Source of the DNA: Thermoleophilia bacterium
GTDB lineage: Bacteria > Actinomycetota > Thermoleophilia > Gaiellales > SKUG01
Length of the DNA stretch: 34,331 bases
Assembly (NCBI GenBank): GCA_020438525.1
Contig: JAGQUL010000011.1
Span: forward strand, 1 to 34,331
Direction: 5' to 3'
This document shows, in pieces, positions 28,911 to 34,331 of this stretch. The notes under the pieces are model-generated. The model was not told where the DNA came from and did no database searches. It worked only from the letters and a program-made list of their open reading frames with translations. Every line of letters starts with the position of its first letter. Position 1 is the stretch's first letter. A program made the translations under genes and the position numbers.

Positions 28911-30029
28911 GTGTCCTCGACCGCCACACGCAGTCGCAGCGCCGCGAGCCGAACGATCGCCGCGATCCGTCCATGGCGGCCACGCCTGTCGTTCCTGCTG
29001 AGCCTCGTGCTGCTCGGCGTGGGTGGCGCGCTGTGGGCACGCCACGAGGCCGCCGATCGTGCCCTTCCTCGCGCCTATCCACCGATCCGGGTCGACGGCG
29101 CTGGGGCGACCTTCTCCGAGCCCGCGCTGCGTGCCTGGCTCAAGCAGTGGGATCCGAAGCGACGTATCGTGCTCGACTATCGCGGCGTGGGCTCGCCACG
29201 CGGCATCCAGCTGCTGTCGGCCGCACACGTCGACTTCGCCGCGAGCGACATCTCGCTCGATGCCGCGAAGCTGTCGGAGCTCGCCGACGTGGGGCCGGGC
29301 GTGACCCAGGTCCCGCTGCTCGTCGGCGCGGTCGCGGTGTCGTACGAGCTGCCCGGTCATGACGACCTTCGCATCGATGCCGCAACGCTCGCGGCGATCA
29401 TGTCCGGCTCCGTCGCGTGGTGGGACGATCCGCGACTCGCGCGAACCAACCCCGGCGTTCGACTGCCACACCGGCCGATGCACGTCGTACATCGCGCCGA
29501 GCCGTCGGGCACCACCTGGATCTTCACGCAGTACCTGTCGAGCACGTCCAGGTCGTGGCGTCGACGCGTCGGCGCGAGCGCATCGCCACACTGGCAGGCA
29601 GGGATCGGCGCTCGCGGCAACGACGGTGTCGCGAAGGCGATCGCCGCCACGGTCGGGTCGATCGGATACCTCGAGGTCGCACACCTGCGTACCACGAACC
29701 TGCAATCGGCGCTCCTGGAGTCGCCACGGGGCGAATGGGTCGGCCCCGGCCGCGCCGCGATCCGACGCGCCACCACCTCGGCCGCGACCATAGCGGCGGG
29801 CGGCTCGCTGCTCGAATCCGACGATCGCTCGGCCTACCCGGTGGTGGCGATCAGCTATGCGTTGTTCTCGAACGACCCGAGCACGCAGCGCGACGTGGTC
29901 GTGGACTTCCTGAGGTACGCGCTCGGCGACGGGCAGCAGCAGCTGCCGGCGCTCGGCTACGAGCCGCTTCCCGAGCAGATCCGCGCCGCCGCGCTCGACC
30001 GTCTGCGGCGCGTCGGCAACGGAGGCTGA
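28911..30029 (+). CDS. PstS-like phosphate-binding protein, membrane-anchored and orphan
   Basis: The 372-residue product begins at GTG 28911 with a basic stretch and one membrane segment (LSFLLSLVLLGVGGALWA), then a periplasmic binding-protein fold. Phosphate-site segments resemble PstS: VDGAGATFSEPALRAWLKQW, YRGVGSPRGIQLL, VDFAASDISLD, HRAEPSGTTWIFTQYLS and GNDGVAKAI. The SGTT loop is intact, while the usual RSDGSGT start is changed to HRAEPSGT. No pstCAB or phoU genes are near, so it may act as a sensor or scavenging subunit rather than the main transporter protein. No good ribosome site precedes the start. Confidence 0.8.
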   Translation: MSSTATRSRSAASRTIAAIRPWRPRLSFLLSLVLLGVGGALWARHEAADRALPRAYPPIRVDGAGATFSEPALRAWLKQWDPKRRIVLDYRGVGSPRGIQLLSAAHVDFAASDISLDAAKLSELADVGPGVTQVPLLVGAVAVSYELPGHDDLRIDAATLAAIMSGSVAWWDDPRLARTNPGVRLPHRPMHVVHRAEPSGTTWIFTQYLSSTSRSWRRRVGASASPHWQAGIGARGNDGVAKAIAATVGSIGYLEVAHLRTTNLQSALLESPRGEWVGPGRAAIRRATTSAATIAAGGSLLESDDRSAYPVVAISYALFSNDPSTQRDVVVDFLRYALGDGQQQLPALGYEPLPEQIRAAALDRLRRVGNGG

Positions 30030-30178
30030 TCAGAACGCCAGGTGCGTCGCGTCGCTCTCGCGTGGTCCGCTGCGCTCGGCTGCGGCGTTCTACGGATGCC
30101 GCGGCACCGCTCGGGCGATGTGATCATGGCGACAGGAACGACAGACACATGCAACGACGACAAGCGAAGGAGCCGGAC

Positions 30179-30574
30179 ATGGAAGTCGAAGCGGTCCAGG
30201 CACCGGTCATGACACACGAGGACTACCTCAAGCTGCAGCTCGATGGAGCGCGCCGCTACCTGAACGAGGCGCACGCCCTGCTCGCCGAGCGGCCGGCGAT
30301 GGTGCCCCCGCGCGAGCACGTCGACAAGGCGATCGGCGCGGCACGCAACGCGGCGGAGCACCTGTACGACATCGGTCAGGTCGACGAGCCCGTCGAGGCG
30401 GTGCGCGAGGCGCTCGCCGCAGCGGAGGCGATCATGGTGGTGGTTCGCCACCTCGAGGTCGATCGGCCCGCGATGGTCGACGCCCGCAAGCTCGCAGCCG
30501 AGCAGCTGCGCGAGGTCGACGGCACGCTGGCCGGCCTCGAGCACGCGCTGCACCTCGACGGAGCCGCTGGCTGA
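30179..30574 (+). CDS. Helical hypothetical protein
   Basis: The 131-residue product starts at ATG 30179, with AAGGAG six bases upstream; ATG 30149 is an in-frame alternative without such a site. It is acidic and almost entirely alpha-helical (MTHEDYLKLQLDGARRYLNEAH, VDKAIGAARNAAEHLYDIG, VEAVREALAAAEAIMVVVRHL, KLAAEQLREVDGTLAGLEHAL), perhaps a four-helix bundle. No signal, membrane segment, Cys or enzymatic motif is present. It converges with the cell-wall hydrolase gene. Family not recognised. Confidence 0.72.
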   Translation: MEVEAVQAPVMTHEDYLKLQLDGARRYLNEAHALLAERPAMVPPREHVDKAIGAARNAAEHLYDIGQVDEPVEAVREALAAAEAIMVVVRHLEVDRPAMVDARKLAAEQLREVDGTLAGLEHALHLDGAAG

Positions 30575-30614
30575 CGACGGGCGGCGACCCGGGGCGCCAC
30601 GTCGGCGCTTCGGG

Positions 30615-31475
30615 TCAGACGCCGTTCTCGAAGTACGGCGGCGTCCAGCCGAGGTACTTCGCGCCCCACTTCTTTGAGATCTCCGAGAGCGGAACGATGT
30701 CGATCTTGCCGCTGCGCCGGATGTCGTTGGACGCGATCTTGCCGTCGCCCAGATAGACCGCGACGTGCCCTGCCCTGCCGGCACCCGTGTCCCAGAACAC
30801 CAGTGCACCGGGTGGCGGATTGGAGTCGCCGCGGTGCTTCATCGAGTCGGGCATGATCTGCCACTGCTTGATAGCGGTCTCGGTGCCGGAGGCCTTCCAG
30901 CCATAGGCGCGTGCGACGAACCCGAGGCAGAGGCGGTCCCAGCTGCGCGACGGGTTGGCCACCTCGCGCTTGACCCTGGCGACCATCTGCTCGTACGAGT
31001 ACGGATTCTTCTTCGGGATCGCGTCGAACGATGCCGGTGCGGCCGCGGTCGGCACCGCCGTGCTGGCGGTGTCGCCGGCCCGCATCTGCCGGGTGTCGTC
31101 GTTCTTCGCGTGCTTCTTCCGCTTCTTCTGCTTCTGCTGTTCGGGCCGCTCGGCACTGGTCGCCTGCAGCGCGAGGGGTGCTCCGTTCGCACCAGCTGCC
31201 TGCAGCTCGGCGGCCCCCTGCATTCCCTGCATCGATGAGCACGCGCAGCCCGACATTCCCCCCGCGCCGCCGCCGGTGACTGCCTGCGCGCCCTGCGAGG
31301 CACCGGTCGCAGCCAGTCCGGACTGCAGCTGCTGCACGAGTGATGCGAGCTGGTCGGTCAATTGCTGCAGCTGCGTGGTCAGCGACGCGAGCGCCGACGC
31401 GAGGTCGGTAGACGCTGGTGCACTGCTCGCCGCTGGCAACGGCGTGTTCGGTGCCGCTGTCGCGGTCACGGTCAT
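30615..31475 (-). CDS. NlpC/P60- or CHAP-like cell-wall hydrolase without signal peptide
   Basis: The 286-residue product has a Thr/Ala/Ser-rich N-terminus, a Gln/Leu coiled coil (LASLTTQLQQLTDQLASLV, about 30-52), a Gly/Cys patch (GGMSGCACSSMQ, Cys77/Cys79), a Lys-rich stretch (117-124), and a C-terminal cysteine hydrolase domain. In that domain Cys183 (SWDRLCLGFVARAYGW) is the likely nucleophile, His237 (GHVAVYLGDGK) the base and Asn250 a third residue, followed by a terminal aromatic strand. The family cuts peptide bonds in peptidoglycan. ATG 31475 lies behind ACGAGGGGGA. No export signal is seen even though the substrate is outside the membrane. Confidence 0.87.
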   Translation of the reverse strand: MTVTATAAPNTPLPAASSAPASTDLASALASLTTQLQQLTDQLASLVQQLQSGLAATGASQGAQAVTGGGAGGMSGCACSSMQGMQGAAELQAAGANGAPLALQATSAERPEQQKQKKRKKHAKNDDTRQMRAGDTASTAVPTAAAPASFDAIPKKNPYSYEQMVARVKREVANPSRSWDRLCLGFVARAYGWKASGTETAIKQWQIMPDSMKHRGDSNPPPGALVFWDTGAGRAGHVAVYLGDGKIASNDIRRSGKIDIVPLSEISKKWGAKYLGWTPPYFENGV

Positions 31476-31482
31476 GGCGAGT

Positions 31483-31492
31483 TCCCCCTCGT
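31483..31492 (-). promoter_or_regulatory. G-rich leader element of the cell-wall hydrolase gene
   Basis: ACGAGGGGGA on the minus strand, seven bases before ATG 31475. It equals ten bases of the 13-mer upstream of the NHL and CAP genes. Confidence 0.4.
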
Positions 31493-31602
31493 GGAGCGGC
31501 GCCCGATTTCGGCACGGGCGTGGTGCTCCGCATTCCAGCGTGCGACAGGTCGCCCGAGTCGTCAAGCGACGTGCGGCGGCATGGAGGTGGCCCCTTTGCG
31601 GG

Positions 31603-31608
31603 TACGGT
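31603..31608 (+). promoter_or_regulatory. Candidate -10 hexamer TACGGT of the ABC transporter operon
   Basis: TACGGT fits TANNNT and ends six bases before ATG 31615, which has no close ribosome box, so a leaderless message starting at the ATG is plausible. Confidence 0.33.
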
Positions 31609-31614
31609 GTCGGC

Positions 31615-33072
31615 ATGCCGTGGTTTCGCTACCTCCAGCGCGAGCTGATCGGCCGCCGTGTGCGGTCCTTCGTCGTGGTCGCGTCGCTCGCGCTCGGCGT
31701 GACGCTCGTGATCGGACTGTCAGCAGTCTCGGACGGGATCGGCAACGCGCAGCAGGAGGCCCTCGACCCGCTCGGCACGCTCGGCACCGAGCTGCAGCTC
31801 ACCCGGCCGATCGAGATCGGCGGCACCGGCTTCCTCGACCTGTCCCCGCAGGAGCGCACGACCCTGGAGCGCGAGAACGGCCGCACCGCGTTCGACTTCT
31901 CGGGCCTCGGGGATCCAGGTGATCGCTTCGAGCGCGACGTGTTCCTGCCGGCCACCCAGCTGACCTTCCCCAGCTCGGTCGCCGACGAGGCCGCGGCGCT
32001 CGACCATGTCGAGGGCGTGTCGCCGTCGCTCACGCTGCTCGTGGTCCGCCAGAGCGGCACCGTGCCGGAGACGACGGACCTGTTCGACCCGTCGAATCCG
32101 TCGAGCGCGCTGCAGCTCGGCAACCTCGACGTCGACTTCGAGACGATCACCGTCGCGGCATTCCCGCCCGACCGTGCCGACGTGGCGCCGGTCAGCGAAC
32201 GCGACCTGCAGAGCGGCGAGTGGTTCAGGCCGGAGACCGCCAACGTGATGCTTGGCGAGACGTATGCCCGCCGACTCGGCATCGGTGCAGGCGACCGGAT
32301 CAAGCTCGCCGACCGCAGCTTTCCGGTGACCGGCGTGGTCGCCACGCCGCTCGGCGGGCGCAGCGCCGACGTGTACCTGCCGCTCGGCCAGCTGCAGCAG
32401 CTCGCAGGCAGGCCCGGCCGGATCAACCTCGTCGGCGTGCGCGCGGATCGCTCCGAGAACGTGCCGCAGGTACGCACGGAGCTCGAGGGCCTCGTCGAGC
32501 AGGCGAGCGTCAGCGGCGCCGACGACGTGGCGGGGCGCGTCGACGGCTCGCTCGTGGACGCAGCCGACATGGCCGACCGGCTCGGAAGCGTGCTCGCCGG
32601 CATCGCGATCGCCGCGGCCACGCTGCTCGCGATCCTCGTCACGTGGTCGGGCGTGGTGCGTCGCACGCGTGAGCTCGGCACGCTGCGCGCGATCGGCTGG
32701 ACGCGACGCCGCGTCATTCGTCAGGTGATGGTCGAAGCGGTCGTGCTCTGCGTGCTCGGCGCACTGCTCGGCCTGGGCGTCGGCCTTGCCGCGACCAAGG
32801 CGGTCGACTCCCGCGACCTGAGCTTCGAGGTACGCGGCAAGGGAGCGAGCCTGATCGAGGGCCTGCCCGGTGGCGCCGTGCAGCAGCTCGGCGGCACGGG
32901 CGCGGATACCGGCGATCGCGTCGAGACCGTGCGCGTGCGCGTACGCGCGGACCGCGGCTCCGCCACCACCGCGGCACTCGCAGCAATCGCCGCCGGCGTG
33001 CTCGCAGGCGCACTCGGTGCATGGCGCGCCGCGCGACTTCGACCTGCCGAGGCGTTCCGGGGAGTTGAGTGA
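31615..33072 (+). CDS. FtsX/MacB-type ABC transporter permease
   Basis: The 485-residue product has the layout of MacB/LolC-type permeases: one N-terminal membrane helix (SFVVVASLALGVTLVIGLSA), a large extracytoplasmic domain (about 45-320), and an FtsX domain with three further helices (LAGIAIAAATLLAILVTWS, VMVEAVVLCVLGALLGLGVG, TTAALAAIAAGVLAGALGAW) ending RLRPAEAFRGVE. The RELGTLRAIGWTRRRV segment between helices is the coupling region that contacts the ATPase. Such transporters move lipids, peptides or drugs, or act mechanically. ATG 31615 is divergent from the cell-wall hydrolase. The ATPase gene follows after one base. Confidence 0.9.
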   Translation: MPWFRYLQRELIGRRVRSFVVVASLALGVTLVIGLSAVSDGIGNAQQEALDPLGTLGTELQLTRPIEIGGTGFLDLSPQERTTLERENGRTAFDFSGLGDPGDRFERDVFLPATQLTFPSSVADEAAALDHVEGVSPSLTLLVVRQSGTVPETTDLFDPSNPSSALQLGNLDVDFETITVAAFPPDRADVAPVSERDLQSGEWFRPETANVMLGETYARRLGIGAGDRIKLADRSFPVTGVVATPLGGRSADVYLPLGQLQQLAGRPGRINLVGVRADRSENVPQVRTELEGLVEQASVSGADDVAGRVDGSLVDAADMADRLGSVLAGIAIAAATLLAILVTWSGVVRRTRELGTLRAIGWTRRRVIRQVMVEAVVLCVLGALLGLGVGLAATKAVDSRDLSFEVRGKGASLIEGLPGGAVQQLGGTGADTGDRVETVRVRVRADRGSATTAALAAIAAGVLAGALGAWRAARLRPAEAFRGVE

Positions 33073-33073
33073 C

Positions 33074-33787
33074 ATGGCGACGACGACGAGCACGCCCGCG
33101 ACCGGTACCGACACCCGCGTGGTGCTGGGTGCGCACGACCTGCAGCGGACCTTCCAGCAGGGCAGCGAGACGATCCGACCGGTCGTCGACGTGGACCTGG
33201 AGCTGCACGCCGGCGAGTTCGCCGCGATCGTCGGCTCGAGCGGCTCCGGCAAGACCACGCTGCTGCAGCTGCTCGGTGGGCTCGACCGGCCCGACTCGGG
33301 CGAGGTGCGCATCGACGGAGTCGACACCTCGCGACTGAGCGACTCCGAGCTGACCGCAGTGCGAGCGCGTCGTCTGGGGATCGTGTTCCAGCAGTTCAAC
33401 CTCGTGCCGACGCTCACCGCGCGCGAGAACGTCGAGGCGGCGCTGATGTCGCTCGGCATGAAGCGCGCCGCTCGACGCGCACGCGCCGACGAGCTGCTCG
33501 GCCAGGTCGGGCTCGCCTCGCGCGCAGGACACGTGCCGACGAAGCTGAGCGGCGGCGAGCAGCAGCGCGTGGCGATCGCTCGCGCACTGGCAGCGTACCC
33601 GCCGATCCTGCTCGCCGACGAACCGACCGCCAGCCTCGACCGGGAAAGCGCCGACCGCCTGATCGACGACCTCGCGACCCTCGCCGCCGAAAAGGGCACG
33701 ACGCTGGTCGTCGTCAGCCACGACCCGGCCATGCATGCGCGCATGGACCGGATAATCGACATCGTCGACGGCGCACTGGTCGGGTGA
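33074..33787 (+). CDS. ABC transporter ATP-binding protein, MacB/LolD-type
   Basis: The 237-residue product has all ABC motifs: Walker A GSSGSGKTT, Q-loop VFQQFNLVPTLTA, signature LSGGEQQRVAIARAL, Walker B ILLADEPTASLD and switch His in SHD. ATG 33074 is one base after the permease stop, with GGGGAG nine bases upstream. It powers the upstream permease and probably the next one, whose start overlaps its stop (TGATG). Codon use is typical of the window up to about the Walker B motif. After it, GAA, CAT and ATA codons that are otherwise avoided appear, before the still stronger shift in the next gene. Confidence 0.92.
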   Translation: MATTTSTPATGTDTRVVLGAHDLQRTFQQGSETIRPVVDVDLELHAGEFAAIVGSSGSGKTTLLQLLGGLDRPDSGEVRIDGVDTSRLSDSELTAVRARRLGIVFQQFNLVPTLTARENVEAALMSLGMKRAARRARADELLGQVGLASRAGHVPTKLSGGEQQRVAIARALAAYPPILLADEPTASLDRESADRLIDDLATLAAEKGTTLVVVSHDPAMHARMDRIIDIVDGALVG

Positions 33788-34331
33788 TGGCCATGCTTGT
33801 GAACCTGAGCGACTTCTGGGCCGGCCTGCCCACCGCGACGCAGGACATCGTCACCCTCGTCGCACTGCTGATGCCGGCGCTCATTGTCGGCATCGTCGTG
33901 ACCCGGCGCTACCGTCCGCTGCGCCTGATCGTCGCCATGGCCTGGCGCTTCCGCTGGACCAACGTGCTGTTCATCGCACTGATCGCCGTATCCGTCGGCA
34001 TCGGCGTCGGCCTGATCGCCCAGGAACGCGGCCTGCGCCAGGGCAGTGCTCATGCAGCCGCGAAATTCGACCTCATCGTTGCCGCGCCCGGCAGCGAAGT
34101 CGAGATGCTGCTCGCCGCCGTGTTCCTGCAGCCGACCGACGTGCCGCTCCTCGACGGCGAGACCTATGATCGCATCGCCAACCACGACAATGTCGCGCTG
34201 GCTGCTCCCATCGCCTATGGCGACAGTTATCGCGATTCACCCGTGATCGGCACGACCGCCGGTTTCGTCCAGCATCTATCCCGCAAGCTCGTTGCGGGAC
34301 GCATCTTCCCTGCCCATCCCCAGACGCTTTT
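33787..34331 (+). CDS. ABC transporter permease, N-terminal part (cut by window edge)
   Basis: From ATG 33787, overlapping the ATPase stop (TGATG), an open frame of about 181 codons runs to the window end without a stop. It has an N-terminal membrane helix (IVTLVALLMPALIVGIVVT), a basic loop, a second (NVLFIALIAVSVGIGVGLIA), then an extracytoplasmic domain (KFDLIVAAPGSEVEMLLAAV, PLLDGETYDRIANHDNVALA). The segment after the second helix recalls MacB/LolC-type permeases that I know mostly from proteobacteria. Codon use differs from every neighbour: TAT, GAT, AAT, AGT, CAT, ATT, GTT and AAA are all used, and about one codon in five ends in A or T, against about one in ten in the ATPase. Recent transfer or an assembly join are both possible. 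Confidence 0.75.
   Translation, partial: MAMLVNLSDFWAGLPTATQDIVTLVALLMPALIVGIVVTRRYRPLRLIVAMAWRFRWTNVLFIALIAVSVGIGVGLIAQERGLRQGSAHAAAKFDLIVAAPGSEVEMLLAAVFLQPTDVPLLDGETYDRIANHDNVALAAPIAYGDSYRDSPVIGTTAGFVQHLSRKLVAGRIFPAHPQTL

Noticed and set aside
31476..31614. A ydaO-type (c-di-AMP) riboswitch before the cell-wall hydrolase
   Set aside because: Such elements are common before actinobacterial wall hydrolases, but the gap is only 139 bases and none of the conserved core segments was recognised.
31720..34185. 821-codon minus-strand frame opposite the ABC transporter genes
   Set aside because: Shadow frame: the plus strand carries complete permease and ATPase motifs.

Overview
The window is very GC-rich, with strongly G/C third codon positions and frequent GTG starts. 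Gene content is that of a high-GC Actinomycetota. The combination of an LPxTG surface protein, NHL-propeller proteins, a CopC-CopD fusion, a SpoIIM-like protein and an AbiEi/DUF559-type protein suggests the class Thermoleophilia (Solirubrobacterales or Patulibacter relatives). That placement is inference; there is no rRNA or other marker here.

Layout. 1-5440: an ImmA/IrrE-type protease (cut by the window edge) with a coupled partner, an SRPBCC protein, a 30-residue membrane peptide, a MarR regulator, a divergent PurD, and a TetR regulator divergent from an F420/NADP-type oxidoreductase. 5458-13358: envelope and extracellular functions, namely an NHL propeller protein divergent from a CAP-domain protein, a lipoprotein, a secreted protein, an orphan sensor kinase, an aldo/keto reductase and an endonuclease/exonuclease/phosphatase (EEP) protein. 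13491-17928: a tight plus-strand run of CDGSH protein, ABC-F ATPase, CopC-CopD fusion and a small exported partner. 17933-23602: small enzymes, a degenerate SRPBCC-epimerase, an RibD-type reductase, a SpoIIM-like protein, an AbiEi/DUF559-like protein and a polytopic membrane protein, punctuated by three copies of a palindromic repeat and a 20-bp tandem repeat. 23823-30574: ferritin-like protein, a minus-strand trio (membrane protein, LPxTG protein, second NHL protein), a DUF4344-type metallopeptidase, a PstS-like protein and a helical protein. 30615-34331: a cell-wall hydrolase, and a MacB/FtsX-type ABC transporter whose last gene runs off the window and has clearly different codon use.

The most unusual pattern is a possible gene set scattered over the window. 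The NHL protein (5458-7287), CAP protein (7570-8262), EEP protein (12369-13358) and NlpC/P60-like hydrolase (30615-31475) all carry domains normally found outside the cell, yet none has a recognisable signal peptide; each instead starts with a low-complexity Ala/Ser/Thr/Gly tail. All four have the same G-rich element, ACGAGGGG(G)A, just upstream of the start, identical over 13 bases in the divergent NHL/CAP pair. Two of them also share a Cys-x-Cys...Ser-x-Met-Gln patch. This could mark a co-regulated set exported by an undescribed route, but that is a hypothesis.

No tRNA, rRNA, CRISPR array, transposase or integrase was recognised. The only gene-free stretch over 300 bases is 24327-24705.
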